From the NCBI RefSeq assembly GCF_017884005.1, contig NZ_QFAY01000002.1, forward strand, positions 99,125 to 163,124: 64,000 nucleotides of DNA, given 5' to 3'. The stretch is from Streptococcus panodentis (GTDB lineage: Bacteria > Bacillota > Bacilli > Lactobacillales > Streptococcaceae). The translations under genes and the position numbers were made by a program. Under the pieces are notes generated by a model that did no database searches, was not told the DNA's origin, and saw only the letters and a program-made list of their open reading frames with translations. This document shows, piece by piece, positions 24,816-34,425 of the stretch; the first letter of the stretch is position 1; every line of letters starts with the position of its first letter.

Positions 24816-26299
24816 TGATACAGGGAACGGCCTCAGATGCGGGGAAGAGCATCATTGCGGCAGGGCTCTGCCGGATTTTCAAGCAGGATGGCCTAGAAAC
24901 AGTCCCTTTTAAGTCGCAGAATATGGCGCTGAATTCCTTTATCACCAAAAAAGGAGATGAAATGGGCCGGGCTCAGGTCGTGCAGGCAGAGGCAGCCGGC
25001 AAGGAGCCAGATGTCCGCATGAATCCCGTCCTGCTCAAGCCCACATCGGACCGCAAATCCCAGGTCGTCTTTCTAGGCCGGGTACTGCGGGATATGGATG
25101 CTGTCGAATACCATGACTACAAGCAGCAGCTCCTGCCCAAGATCAAGGAAGTCTATGAGGAGCTGGGGGCTGAGAATGATGTCATTGTCATCGAGGGTGC
25201 TGGCAGTCCCGCTGAAATCAATCTCAATGACCGAGACATTGTCAATATGGGCATGGCCAAACTGGTGGATGCTCCGGTGATTTTGGTGGCCGATATTGAC
25301 AAGGGCGGAGTATTTGCTTCTATTTATGGAACGATTGAGCTTATGCCGCCTGAGGACCGCCAGCGAATCAAGGGGGTTATTATCAATAAATTCCGCGGCG
25401 ACGTGGCTTTGCTCCAGTCCGGCATTGACATGATTGAGGAGCTGACTCGGGTGCCGGTCATCGGAGTAGTGCCCTATGCCCAGCTGGATATAGACAGCGA
25501 AGACAGTGTCGCACTGGTGCAGAAGAGCCGGCGCTTTGATACAAGAAAAAGTCTGGACATTGCTGTCATCAGCCTCAAACGCCTGTCTAATTTTACGGAT
25601 TTTCACAGTTTGGAAATCCAGCCGGACGTCTCTGTCCGCTATGTCCAGCCGGGGGATGCCATCGGCCGGCCGGACCTCCTGATCTTGCCGGGCAGCAAGA
25701 ATACCATCGAGGATATGGACTACCTGCGGGAGTCTGGGCTTGAAGCTGAGATCTTGGAGTGCCTGAAGCAAGGTGTGCGGATCTTTGGTATCTGCGGCGG
25801 CTATCAGCTGCTGGGACAGAAAATCAGCGATCCTCAGCACTTAGAGTCTGACCGGGAGGAGATTCGCGGCTTGGGCATTTTAGAGACCGAGACGGTGCTC
25901 CGGTCAGTCAAGCGGACGACTCAGGTCCGCGCCCTGCATGAGGGCCAGGAGCTGGAAGGCTATGAGATCCATATGGGAGAGACCCAGCTGGCCGGCCATC
26001 TTCAGCCCTTCTCTATCATCAAGGAGCAAAATGGTGAAGCGACCCAGCGTCCTGATGGAGCAGTGGCTTACGGCGGTCAGGTGCAGGGCACCTATCTCCA
26101 TGGTGTCTTTGACAATCCGGACTGGACCAGACAGTTCTTAAATGAGCTTCGTCTGGCCAAGGGCTTAGAGGAACTGAGGGACGAGCCGATCAGCATCCAA
26201 GACTTTAAAGACAGAGAGTATGACAAGCTGGCTGACTTGCTGCGCCAGTCCTTGGACATGGAGCAGATCTATCAGATCATGAATCGAGAAGAAAAATGA
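24800..26299 (+). CDS. cbiP: Cobyric acid synthase
   Basis: Glutamine-dependent amidation of four side chains (b, d, e, g) of adenosylcobyrinic acid diamide. 499 aa. MIQGTASDAGKSIIAAGLCR is the N-terminal ATP site; KSQNMALNSF is a family marker; the C-terminal glutaminase domain has Cys in IFGICGGYQLLG and a His in GTYLHGVFDN. It overlaps cbiO by 16 bp and the adenosyltransferase by 4 bp. Confidence 0.96.
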   Translation: MVKSLMIQGTASDAGKSIIAAGLCRIFKQDGLETVPFKSQNMALNSFITKKGDEMGRAQVVQAEAAGKEPDVRMNPVLLKPTSDRKSQVVFLGRVLRDMDAVEYHDYKQQLLPKIKEVYEELGAENDVIVIEGAGSPAEINLNDRDIVNMGMAKLVDAPVILVADIDKGGVFASIYGTIELMPPEDRQRIKGVIINKFRGDVALLQSGIDMIEELTRVPVIGVVPYAQLDIDSEDSVALVQKSRRFDTRKSLDIAVISLKRLSNFTDFHSLEIQPDVSVRYVQPGDAIGRPDLLILPGSKNTIEDMDYLRESGLEAEILECLKQGVRIFGICGGYQLLGQKISDPQHLESDREEIRGLGILETETVLRSVKRTTQVRALHEGQELEGYEIHMGETQLAGHLQPFSIIKEQNGEATQRPDGAVAYGGQVQGTYLHGVFDNPDWTRQFLNELRLAKGLEELRDEPISIQDFKDREYDKLADLLRQSLDMEQIYQIMNREEK

Positions 26300-26871
26300 G
26301 AATTTACACCAAATACGGAGACAAGGGCTTTACCCGCCTCTACGGCGGAGACCGAGTATCCAAGACCCATATTCGGGTCGAAGCCTATGGGACCATGGAT
26401 GAGCTCTGCTCCCATCTGGGCTATGTCGTATCGGAGATGCGCGACTATCCAATCTTAGATGACCTGCGCTTGGAATGCGAGGAAATCCAGCAGCATCTCT
26501 TTGACTGCGGCAGCGACTTGGCCACACCGAGAGAGCTGCGCCCTTACAAGCAGGAGCCGGCCAATGTCAGCTGGCTGGAAGAGCGGATGGATGCTTATAT
26601 GCACATCCCGCCCAAGATTGACCGCTTTATCATTCCGGGCGGGCATCGGATTGCGAGTCTTCTGCATGTGGCCCGCACCATGACCAGGCGCTTAGAGCGC
26701 CGGATGGTGGCTGTCATCGAGGCAGAAGAAGCCGTCAATGAGACAGGGCTGATCTATATCAACCGCCTGTCCGATTACTTTTTTGTGCTGGCTAGACTGG
26801 TCAATGATCGGCTGAAAGAGCCCGATACCATCTACAAGCGCAGCGCAAAGATCTTTCGGGACAAGAAATAG
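26296..26871 (+). CDS. pduO: PduO-type ATP:cob(I)alamin adenosyltransferase
   Basis: 191 aa. TKYGDKGFTRLYGG at the N-terminus is the ATP-binding signature of PduO-type enzymes; VEAYGTMDELCSHLG and ARTMTRRLERR form the rest of the trimer active site. It adds the 5-deoxyadenosyl ligand to a reduced corrinoid, the step needed before CbiP. It is not CobA-type (no P-loop). ATGA overlap with cbiP. A partner cob(II) reductase is not evident inside the island. Confidence 0.93.
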   Translation: MRIYTKYGDKGFTRLYGGDRVSKTHIRVEAYGTMDELCSHLGYVVSEMRDYPILDDLRLECEEIQQHLFDCGSDLATPRELRPYKQEPANVSWLEERMDAYMHIPPKIDRFIIPGGHRIASLLHVARTMTRRLERRMVAVIEAEEAVNETGLIYINRLSDYFFVLARLVNDRLKEPDTIYKRSAKIFRDKK

Positions 26872-26882
26872 GAGAAGGCAGC

Positions 26883-27314
26883 ATGTATCCAGTCATGATC
26901 AATATCAGAGAGAAGAAAGTCGTGGTAGTGGGAGGCGGCAAGGTCGCGGCCAGAAAAGTCAAGACCCTGCTGGCGGAGGCAGCGGCCGTGACAGTGGTCA
27001 GTCCGACTCTGCATGCTGACATTCCGCAGGCGGAGATCCAATGGCTAGCTAGACCCTACCAGACAGGCGATTTGGAAGGCGCAAAGCTAGTCTTTGCCTG
27101 TACAGATCAGGCGGAAGTCAACCGTCAGATTATGGAGGATGCGGCCCCCAGTCAGCTGGTAAACAATACGGGCGACAAGACCTTTTCTGACTTCTACAAT
27201 GTAGCCATTGCTCGAAAGAAGGATGTCTCTGTCATGATCTCAACCAACGGTCTCTCGCCCAGCCGTTCTAAGGAGATTCGCAGGAAGATCGAAGCGATTT
27301 TAGATCAACTTTAA
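26883..27314 (+). CDS. Precorrin-2 dehydrogenase (SirC/Met8-like)
   Basis: 143 aa. NAD-dependent oxidation of precorrin-2 to sirohydrochlorin, the CbiK substrate. MYPVMINIREKKVVVVGGGKVAARK is split by the Rossmann glycines VVGGGKVA; VFACTDQAEVN, LVNNTGDKTFSDFYNVA and STNGLSPSRSKEIR match the N-terminal half of CysG. The chain ends right after this core, so the dimerisation/chelatase tail of longer homologues is absent and ferrochelatase activity is unlikely. GGAGAAGG precedes the start. Confidence 0.93.
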   Translation: MYPVMINIREKKVVVVGGGKVAARKVKTLLAEAAAVTVVSPTLHADIPQAEIQWLARPYQTGDLEGAKLVFACTDQAEVNRQIMEDAAPSQLVNNTGDKTFSDFYNVAIARKKDVSVMISTNGLSPSRSKEIRRKIEAILDQL

Positions 27315-27329
27315 CAGAAGGACAAAAAC

Positions 27330-28583
27330 ATGCACCTATTATATGTGGGCTTGACCCATCGGGAAACACCGCTGCCTATTTTGGAAAGAGCGCATTTTTC
27401 AGATCAGGAGGGACCCAAGGCCCTGAATCTGCTGAAAAGAGAAAAAAGTATCTTGGAAAATCTCATTCTGTCAACCTGCAATCGGACAGAGCTTTATCTG
27501 GTGGTGGATCAGCTGCATACTGGCCGTTACTATTCCAAGCATTTTTTGGCAGATTGGTTTCAGATTCCTGTCAAGGAGCTGGAAGACTATCTGGTCTTTC
27601 GTGAGGGGGATGAGGCCTTGCGGCATCTGCTGCGGGTCTCCATCGGCCTGGAGTCAAAGATTGTCGGGGAAAGTCAGGTCTTGGGCCAGCTCAAGCAGGC
27701 CTTCCTGGCAGCGCAAGATGCCGGTACGACAGGCATTGTGCTCAATCAAGCCTTTAAGCAGGCCCTGACCTTTGCCAAGCGCATGCACGATACCTACCGG
27801 ATCAATGACCGGCCCATCTCCATCGGCCTGACAGCCCTCCAAGAGCTGGACCGGCTGGGTCTGGACTACAGTTCAAAAAAAGCTGCCGTTATCGGCTTGG
27901 GTGAGATTGGCCAGCTGGTGACCAAGTATGTCCTGCAGCGGCCTTTTGACTCTGTCATGCTGCTCAATCGGACGGTCAGCAAGGCTCAGCCCTTTCTGGA
28001 AGAGGAGCGGGTGTCTGCCCATGCCTGGGCGGAGCTGGAAGCGGTGCTGGCGGAGGCAGATGTGGTCTTCTCAGCCGTCAAAACAGAAGGCTATATTATC
28101 TACCCGGCCATGCTCAAGGCAGATGCGGTCGTATTTGACCTCTGCCTGCCTCGCTCCTGCCATCCGAGCGTGCCGCACAGACTCTATAATATTGAAAATC
28201 TGACCAATCAGCTGGAGCAGTATCAGGCCGAGCGGCAGGAGATTGCCGGTCAGATTGCGCTGGAGATTGAGGAGGAGCTGGTCAAGTTTGCGGACTGGCG
28301 CCAGCAGCTGGGGATTGTGCCCTTGATCCAAGAAATCAGGGACAAGGCTTTGGAAGCGCAAGCTACGGCTATGGAAAGCCTCAAGCGCAAGCTGCCGGAT
28401 CTGACAGAGCGGGAGCAAAAGCAGATTTCCAAGCATATGAAGAGCATTATCAACCAAGTGCTGAAGGAGCCAATCCTGCAGCTCAAGGAGCGGTCGGTCG
28501 GAGAGCATTCGGAGTATGATATTGCTTTGATTGCCAAGATTTTCGGCCTGCATAGAGAAAGGGGAAACGATGAAGGTCATTAA
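27330..28583 (+). CDS. hemA: Glutamyl-tRNA reductase
   Basis: First step of C5 tetrapyrrole synthesis: reduces glutamyl-tRNA(Glu) to glutamate 1-semialdehyde with NADPH. 417 aa. Catalytic Cys in LILSTCNRTELYLV, then LLRVSIGLESKIVGESQVLGQ and the NADP fold AAVIGLGEIGQLV. Located between precorrin-2 dehydrogenase and hemC, with a 14-bp overlap with hemC, so it is dedicated to corrin synthesis in this island. Confidence 0.96.
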   Translation: MHLLYVGLTHRETPLPILERAHFSDQEGPKALNLLKREKSILENLILSTCNRTELYLVVDQLHTGRYYSKHFLADWFQIPVKELEDYLVFREGDEALRHLLRVSIGLESKIVGESQVLGQLKQAFLAAQDAGTTGIVLNQAFKQALTFAKRMHDTYRINDRPISIGLTALQELDRLGLDYSSKKAAVIGLGEIGQLVTKYVLQRPFDSVMLLNRTVSKAQPFLEEERVSAHAWAELEAVLAEADVVFSAVKTEGYIIYPAMLKADAVVFDLCLPRSCHPSVPHRLYNIENLTNQLEQYQAERQEIAGQIALEIEEELVKFADWRQQLGIVPLIQEIRDKALEAQATAMESLKRKLPDLTEREQKQISKHMKSIINQVLKEPILQLKERSVGEHSEYDIALIAKIFGLHRERGNDEGH

Positions 28584-29490
28584 GGTAGGAACGCGCAAGA
28601 GTAAGCTGGCCATGACCCAGACCCAGCAGATCGTCAGCCAGCTGAAGGCCCTCTATCCCGAGCGGAATTTTGAGCTCGTGCCCTATACCACAAAGGGAGA
28701 CCGCCTGACCCATGTCAGCCTGCAGGAAATTGGCGGCAAGGGGGTCTTTGTCAAGGAAATCGAGCGGGCTTTGCTGGCTGGGGAGATTGATATGGCGGTC
28801 CACAGTCTCAAGGATATGCCGGCTAAACTGGCAGCCGGCTGCGTGCTCGGTGCTATCAGCCGGAGAGAGGATGTGCGGGATTGCTTGATTTTCCGTCAGG
28901 CTGACCAGACGCTGGCTGACCTGCCTGCGGGGGCGATAGTCGGGACCAGCAGCATCCGCCGTCAGGTGCAGCTGCAGGCTCAGAGACCGGATCTGGTCTT
29001 CCAGCCGCTCAGGGGCAACATTGATACCCGTATCAAGAAGCTGGAAGAAGGCGCATACGACGCGATTGTCTTAGCTATGGCAGGCCTGAAACGCTTGGGC
29101 TGGCTGGACCAAAGCCATCTTCCCATTCAGCCTTTAGAGACCCGTCTTTGCCTGCCAGCTATTTCCCAAGGAGCTTTGGCGGTGGAATGCCGGGCAGAGG
29201 ATGAGGAGCTGCGGAGCCTGCTGGCAGCTGTTGAGGATGAGAAGACAGCTGCTGAAGTGGCAGTTGAGCGGGCTGTTTTGGCTCAGATGAATGCAGACTG
29301 CAGCTTCCCTATCGCTGCTTTGGCCCAGAAAAAAGGTCAGGACTTCCAGCTAGAGGCTATGCTGGCTAAGGAGGACGGCCAATGTATCTTTGTCAGTCTT
29401 CAGGGGCAGGATGGTCAGCAATTAGCAGAGCAGGCTGTGCGCCAGTTAGCCGATAAGGGGGCAGTAGGAATGCCATGGTTAAAAAACTAA
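28570..29490 (+). CDS. hemC: Porphobilinogen deaminase (hydroxymethylbilane synthase)
   Basis: 306 aa. MKVIKVGTRKSKLAMTQTQ, GGKGVFVKEIERALL, AVHSLKDMPA, GTSSIRRQVQL, LRGNIDTRIKKLEEG and the cofactor-binding Cys in NADCSFPIAAL. I chose ATG 28570 inside the end of hemA; the longer frame from 28531 adds residues foreign to the family. AAAGGGG precedes it. It polymerises four porphobilinogens to the linear tetrapyrrole. Confidence 0.95.
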   Translation: MKVIKVGTRKSKLAMTQTQQIVSQLKALYPERNFELVPYTTKGDRLTHVSLQEIGGKGVFVKEIERALLAGEIDMAVHSLKDMPAKLAAGCVLGAISRREDVRDCLIFRQADQTLADLPAGAIVGTSSIRRQVQLQAQRPDLVFQPLRGNIDTRIKKLEEGAYDAIVLAMAGLKRLGWLDQSHLPIQPLETRLCLPAISQGALAVECRAEDEELRSLLAAVEDEKTAAEVAVERAVLAQMNADCSFPIAALAQKKGQDFQLEAMLAKEDGQCIFVSLQGQDGQQLAEQAVRQLADKGAVGMPWLKN

Positions 29491-30200
29491 TCTTTACCAG
29501 AGAGCAGGCGCCAGACTCTGCCTGGCTAGAAAAGATCAAACAGGCCGGGTTTGAGACGTACCATGTCCCTCTCATTCGCTGCCAGACGCTGGCCCTGCCA
29601 GAAAGCATCAAAGCGGTGCTGCCGGCAGCTGACTGGGTCTTTTTTACCAGCGCTGTAGCAGTAGAAGCTTTCAGTCCCTATCTGAGAGCCGACTGCCAAA
29701 TTGCGACAATTGGGCCTCGGACCAGTCGGGCATTGGACGAGCTGGACCGAGCCTGTGATTTTCAGGCCAGCAGCCACTATGGTGCGGACTTTGTCCAGGA
29801 ATGGCTGGCCTTGGCCCTGCCGGCTCAGAAGATTTTGCTGCCTCAGAGCAGCTTATCCAATCCCAGTCTGGCTGAGGCATTAAAGGAAGCGGGCCATGAG
29901 GTCTGGGCTTGGCCTATGTACCAAACGACCTCAAATCTCACAGGCCAGAAACAGCTGGAGAACTATCTGTCCCAAGAGGATGTGATATGGACCTTTGCCA
30001 GTCCGTCGGCTTGGCAGAGTTTTTGTGCCCTTAAGCCCCAGCTGCCATCCAGCCATCAGATTGCAGTGATTGGTCAGACAACGGCTCAGGCAGTCAAGGA
30101 GTCGGGCTATAGGGTCGACTGCCAGCCCCAGCGTCCTTCTGTTGAAGAGATGGTCAAGGAAATAATCAAGAAAGAAGAGGACAAGCATGGAATTTTATAG
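29475..30200 (+). CDS. hemD: Uroporphyrinogen-III synthase (stand-alone)
   Basis: 241 aa. [54 protein letters not shown] and [16 protein letters not shown] are the expected strand and loop motifs of this poorly conserved family. It closes the ring of hydroxymethylbilane with inversion of ring D. It overlaps hemC by 16 bp and hemB by 14 bp. It duplicates the HemD domain fused to CobA at 19059; which copy is active cannot be told here. Confidence 0.92.
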   Translation: MVKKLIFTREQAPDSAWLEKIKQAGFETYHVPLIRCQTLALPESIKAVLPAADWVFFTSAVAVEAFSPYLRADCQIATIGPRTSRALDELDRACDFQASSHYGADFVQEWLALALPAQKILLPQSSLSNPSLAEALKEAGHEVWAWPMYQTTSNLTGQKQLENYLSQEDVIWTFASPSAWQSFCALKPQLPSSHQIAVIGQTTAQAVKESGYRVDCQPQRPSVEEMVKEIIKKEEDKHGIL

Positions 30201-31158
30201 ACATCGCAGGCTGAGGAGAAGCAGCGTTCTGCGGCAGCTGGTCAGGGAAACCCAGCTGTCTGTGGATGATTTTATCCAGCCCTTATTTATCAAGGAAGGG
30301 TTGGCTGAAAAGCAGGAGGTGGCCTCCATGCCGGGAGTTTATCAGTTCTCCCTTGGGGATCTGCTGCCAGAAGTGCAGGAATGTGCAGACTTGGGCATTC
30401 GGGCTTTTATCGTCTTTGGCATCCCGTCAGAAAAGGATGAGACAGGCAGTCAGGCCTCCGCTGAGAAGGGCATTGTGCAGGAAGCCATCCGCCTAATCAA
30501 GCAGCATTTTCCGGATACGGTCGTCATTGCAGACACTTGTCTCTGTGAGTTTACCAGTCATGGCCACTGCGGTATTTTGCGAGGAGAGGAAGTGGACAAT
30601 GATCTGTCTCTGACCAGACTGACAGAGGTTGCGGTCAGTCAGGCTCGAGCAGGTGCGGATATCATTGCGCCTTCCAATGCCATGGATGGTTTTGTTGCAG
30701 CTATCCGTCAGGGACTGGATGCGGCCGGATTTGAAGCTATTCCGATTATGTCCTATGCCATCAAGTTTGCCTCGAGCTTTTACGGGCCGTTCCGTGATGC
30801 TGGTGAGAGTGCGCCGGCCTTTGGCGACCGCAAGACCTATCAGATGGATCCGGCCAATCGCTTGGAGGCTCTGAGAGAGGCCAAGAGCGATGAGGAGCAG
30901 GGAGCAGACTTTCTCATGGTCAAGCCGGCTTTGGCCTTTCTGGATATTCTCAGAGAGCTGCGTCAGGAGACTAAGCTGCCGCTGGTGACCTATAATGTCA
31001 GTGGGGAATATGCCATGATTAAAGCAGCAGCGCAGCAGGGCTGGATCAATGAAAAAGCCATTGTCATGGAAGTGTTGACTGCTATGAAGCGGGCTGGAGC
31101 AGATTTGATTATCAGCTACTTTGCCAAGGATGCAGCCGGCTATCTGAGAGAAGGATAG
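30187..31158 (+). CDS. hemB: Delta-aminolevulinic acid dehydratase (porphobilinogen synthase)
   Basis: 323 aa. Zinc-type: [14 protein letters not shown] carries the three Cys ligands. Schiff-base Lys residues in [15 protein letters not shown] and [13 protein letters not shown]; metal/allosteric loop [20 protein letters not shown]. It condenses two aminolevulinate molecules. It starts 14 bp inside hemD; a 43-bp gap to hemL follows. Confidence 0.96.
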   Translation: MEFYRHRRLRRSSVLRQLVRETQLSVDDFIQPLFIKEGLAEKQEVASMPGVYQFSLGDLLPEVQECADLGIRAFIVFGIPSEKDETGSQASAEKGIVQEAIRLIKQHFPDTVVIADTCLCEFTSHGHCGILRGEEVDNDLSLTRLTEVAVSQARAGADIIAPSNAMDGFVAAIRQGLDAAGFEAIPIMSYAIKFASSFYGPFRDAGESAPAFGDRKTYQMDPANRLEALREAKSDEEQGADFLMVKPALAFLDILRELRQETKLPLVTYNVSGEYAMIKAAAQQGWINEKAIVMEVLTAMKRAGADLIISYFAKDAAGYLREG

Positions 31159-31201
31159 AGGCGGCAGAGAATCGACAGTTTTCTACAGAAGGAGGACGAA
31201 C

Positions 31202-32500
31202 TTGAAGAGAGAACATTCCAACCAATATTTTAAAGAGGCTCAGAAGCTCTTTCCCGGTGGGGTCAACAGTCCTGTTCGGGCTTTTAAAGCCGTGGGCGGC
31301 CACCCCCTCTTTATCGAAAAAGCCAGCGGAGCCTATCTCTACGATGTGGATGGCAACCGCTATATTGACTATGTCCTGTCTTGGGGGCCGATGATTTTGG
31401 GGCATGCGCCAAAGGCTATTTTGCCGGCTGTCGAGGAAGCCATTTGGGAAGGGACCAGCTTTGGTGCTCCTAGTCCCAGAGAGATTGCTCTCGGTCAGCT
31501 GGTACAGGAGCGTCTGCCTTTCATGGAAAGAATGCGGATGGTCAATTCAGGAACGGAGGCGACCATGAGCGCCATACGGGTGGCACGCGGAGTGACCAAG
31601 CGCTCCAAAATTGTCAAATTTATCGGCTGCTATCATGGCCACAGCGATTCCTTTTTGGTTCAGGCTGGTTCAGGCCTGGCCAGCTTTGGGATTGCCGATT
31701 CGGCCGGAGTCATTGCTCAGGTAGCTGGGGAGACCTTGGCTTTGCCTTACAATGACACAGAGGCTTTCAGGGCTTGCTTTGAAAAGCATGGCGATGATAT
31801 TGCCTGTGTCATTTTAGAAGCCGTCGCGGGCAATATGGGCTTGATTCCTGCGGATGCAGACTTTATCAGCAGCATTCGCTCCCTCACTCGGGAACATGGG
31901 GCTCTCTTCATCGTGGATGAGGTCATGAGTGGCTTTCGTGCGCATTATCAGGGGGCTGTCGGCCTCTACCAGACAGAGCCGGATCTGGTCTGTCTGGGCA
32001 AGGTTATCGGCGGCGGCTTTCCTGTTGCAGCCTTTGGCGGCAGGGCCGTTTATATGGATCAGGTGGCGCCGCTTGGCGATATTTATCAGGCCGGTACCCT
32101 GTCGGGCAATCCAGTTGCTATGACGGCCGGTTATGAAACGCTGAAAAAGCTGACAGCTGAGCTCTTTGCCCAGATTGAAGAAAAAACAGACTATCTCTGT
32201 GATGGCTTACGAAATCTGGCAGGCAAATACAGCATCAGTCTGCAAGTTGTGTCCAAGGGGACCATGTTTGGCTTCTTCTTCAGCCAGAAGCCAGTTCGCA
32301 ACTTTGCGGATGCTAAGGCTGCTGACCATGCTCAGTTTGCACGACTGCACGGTCTCTTGCTGGAACAGGGCATTTATCTGGCTCCGTCTCAGTATGAAAC
32401 CAACTTTATGTCCAGTGCCCATACTCAGGCAGACCTAGACCAGACCTTGGCAGCCTTTGAGCAAGCATTTCAAAAAATGAAAGAAGAAGCAAATGGCTAA
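31202..32500 (+). CDS. hemL: Glutamate-1-semialdehyde 2,1-aminomutase
   Basis: PLP enzyme, 432 aa, giving 5-aminolevulinate from the HemA product. [55 protein letters not shown] and the PLP Lys in [19 protein letters not shown]. The start codon is TTG at 31202, with AAGGAGG (31189-31195) 6 bases before it; no better ATG is in frame. It overlaps cobU by 8 bp. Confidence 0.95.
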   Translation: MKREHSNQYFKEAQKLFPGGVNSPVRAFKAVGGHPLFIEKASGAYLYDVDGNRYIDYVLSWGPMILGHAPKAILPAVEEAIWEGTSFGAPSPREIALGQLVQERLPFMERMRMVNSGTEATMSAIRVARGVTKRSKIVKFIGCYHGHSDSFLVQAGSGLASFGIADSAGVIAQVAGETLALPYNDTEAFRACFEKHGDDIACVILEAVAGNMGLIPADADFISSIRSLTREHGALFIVDEVMSGFRAHYQGAVGLYQTEPDLVCLGKVIGGGFPVAAFGGRAVYMDQVAPLGDIYQAGTLSGNPVAMTAGYETLKKLTAELFAQIEEKTDYLCDGLRNLAGKYSISLQVVSKGTMFGFFFSQKPVRNFADAKAADHAQFARLHGLLLEQGIYLAPSQYETNFMSSAHTQADLDQTLAAFEQAFQKMKEEANG

Positions 32501-33077
32501 GATTGTGTTAGTGACAGGCGGTGCCAGAAGCGGCAAGTCAGCATTTGCGGAGGAGAGGCTGGAGGCCCGAGAGCAGGTCTGCTACATTGCGACCGGCCTG
32601 CCCCGAGGAGAAGATCCAGAATGGCAGGAGCGGATTCGGCTGCACCAAGAGCGGCGGCCCGCTTCCTGGACGACTCAGGAGCAGTATGCTGGGTTGGCGG
32701 ACTGGCTGCGAGAGCAGGCCCATCCAGTTTATCTGCTGGACTGTGCTACTCTTCTGACCAGCAATCGCCTCTTTGATTTGATTGCCCAGCATTTTCCAGA
32801 CAAGCTGGAGCTGACCGAAGAGCACTTTCTCAGCCGGCAGGAGCAGTCTTTTCTGCTGCAATTGCTGGAAGAGGAGTGGCGGGAGCTCTTATCTGCTGTC
32901 CGTCAGACAGATGCCGAGTGCTGGATTGTCACGGATGAGGTCGGTCTGGGCATTGTGCCAGATACCAGACTAGGCCGCTTCTTCCGCGATGTACAGGGCC
33001 GAATCAACCAACTGATTGCAAAGGAGGCGAGTGAGGTTTATCTGGTTATCTGCGGCCTCGCTCAGCGGTTAAAATGA
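32493..33077 (+). CDS. cobU: Adenosylcobinamide kinase / guanylyltransferase
   Basis: 194 aa. P-loop [14 protein letters not shown], then [22 protein letters not shown] split across the GMP-accepting His region, [11 protein letters not shown] and [12 protein letters not shown]. It phosphorylates adenosylcobinamide and activates it with GTP for CobS. Overlaps of 8 bp with hemL and 4 bp with cobS show tight coupling. Confidence 0.94.
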   Translation: MAKIVLVTGGARSGKSAFAEERLEAREQVCYIATGLPRGEDPEWQERIRLHQERRPASWTTQEQYAGLADWLREQAHPVYLLDCATLLTSNRLFDLIAQHFPDKLELTEEHFLSRQEQSFLLQLLEEEWRELLSAVRQTDAECWIVTDEVGLGIVPDTRLGRFFRDVQGRINQLIAKEASEVYLVICGLAQRLK

Positions 33078-33802
33078 TAAAGGCTTTGATTATCTACACC
33101 CAATTTTTCAGCCGGATTGTCATTCCAAAGGCAGTGGATATGTCCTATCTGCGCCGCGGTCTGCCTTTTCTGACCCTCTTTGGCCTCTTGCTGGGGCTCA
33201 TCTCAGGCGCCTTTTACTACCTAGCCAGTCTGGTCTTGCCGGGAATGGTCGCTTGGGTCCTGACCCTTGCTTTTGATGTCCTGCTGACAGGCGGCTTTCA
33301 TCTGGATGCTCTGGCAGATACAGCGGACGGTCTCTTTTCCTCACGCAAGAAGGAGCGGATGCTGGAGATTATGAAGGACAGCCGGATTGGCAGCAATGGC
33401 GTGCTGGCCCTCATTCTCTACTATGCGCTGATGCTGGTCCTCTATCCCTATCTGCCGGAGCCCCGCTGGTTTATCGTGGCCAGTCTGACCATGGTGGGCA
33501 AGGCCGGTCTCAGCCTGCAGCTCTACCGGATGGTCTATGCCAGAGAAGGCGGCGGATCGGGAGATTTCTTCCGCGGCAGCAAGACCCATCACATCCTGCT
33601 GGCTCAGCTTCTTCCCTTGGCCCTGTCCCTGCTGGTCTTTGGCTGGAAAGGTCTCTTGGCTTACAGCTTGGTCCTTCTGGGAGCAATCGGCTATCGCCGT
33701 TTTGTTTATGATAAAATTGACGGCCATACAGGCGATACGCTGGGAGCCTCTGTCGAAATCGCCCAGCTCCTCTATCTCTTAGGATTGGCGGTGCTGGGAT
33801 GA
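33074..33802 (+). CDS. cobS: Cobalamin-5'-phosphate synthase
   Basis: Membrane enzyme, 242 aa, that joins adenosylcobinamide-GDP with alpha-ribazole (phosphate). The key motif is TGGFHLDALADTADGLF followed by RMLEIMKDSRIGSNG; six to seven hydrophobic spans. Its second substrate needs CobT, which is not in the window. Confidence 0.95.
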   Translation: MIKALIIYTQFFSRIVIPKAVDMSYLRRGLPFLTLFGLLLGLISGAFYYLASLVLPGMVAWVLTLAFDVLLTGGFHLDALADTADGLFSSRKKERMLEIMKDSRIGSNGVLALILYYALMLVLYPYLPEPRWFIVASLTMVGKAGLSLQLYRMVYAREGGGSGDFFRGSKTHHILLAQLLPLALSLLVFGWKGLLAYSLVLLGAIGYRRFVYDKIDGHTGDTLGASVEIAQLLYLLGLAVLG

Positions 33803-34371
33803 AAAGATGGTATCTGATGCGGCACGGTCAGACGGACTACAACCGCAGGCGCTGTTTCTACGGCAGCCAAGACGTTTCTATCAATGAGCAGGGTCAAGCA
33901 GAGGCTAAGCAGCTGCGCCTTCTGATGCAGGAGCGAGCAGTCGAGGCCGTCTACACCAGCCGGCTTAAGCGGACTCAGGAAACAGCCCGGCTGGCTTTTC
34001 CGAGCCGGCACCTTCAGCCGATAGCTGACTTTGATGAACGGGACTTTGGACAATGGGAAGGCCTGACAGCTGATGAGATTGAAGTGGCTTTTCCAGAAGT
34101 TTGGCAGGCTTGGCTGGAAGCCCCCTTTGAGGTCACGCCTCCTGAGGCAGAAGTTTTCTCAGACTTTCAGACCAGAGTCTGGGCAGCAACGGACCGCTTG
34201 CTGGATAATGCTGAGGAGTCCATCGCGCTAGTGGCTCATTTGGGAGTGCTTCGCTTGATTTACCAGCATTTGGTTGACCGAGAGGCTGTTTTTTGGAACA
34301 TTGATGTCCCCCAAGGACGAGTGCTGCTATTAGAAGAGCAGGACCAGACCTGGCAGGCAACCCTGCTCTAA
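33799..34371 (+). CDS. cobC: Alpha-ribazole phosphatase (histidine phosphatase family)
   Basis: 190 aa. Catalytic LMRHGQTDYNRR, then YTSRLKRTQETARL and LVAHLGVLRL with the second His. Members of this superfamily next to cobS dephosphorylate adenosylcobalamin 5'-phosphate or alpha-ribazole phosphate. Last gene of the island (ATGA overlap with cobS); a short dyad GTTCTTATTTAAGAAC at 34375-34390 follows, without a clear T-run. Confidence 0.88.
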   Translation: MKRWYLMRHGQTDYNRRRCFYGSQDVSINEQGQAEAKQLRLLMQERAVEAVYTSRLKRTQETARLAFPSRHLQPIADFDERDFGQWEGLTADEIEVAFPEVWQAWLEAPFEVTPPEAEVFSDFQTRVWAATDRLLDNAEESIALVAHLGVLRLIYQHLVDREAVFWNIDVPQGRVLLLEEQDQTWQATLL

Positions 34372-34425
34372 GGGTTCTTATTTAAGAACAGACAACATGA
34401 TTTATCTTGGAAAAGAGGTGACCAG

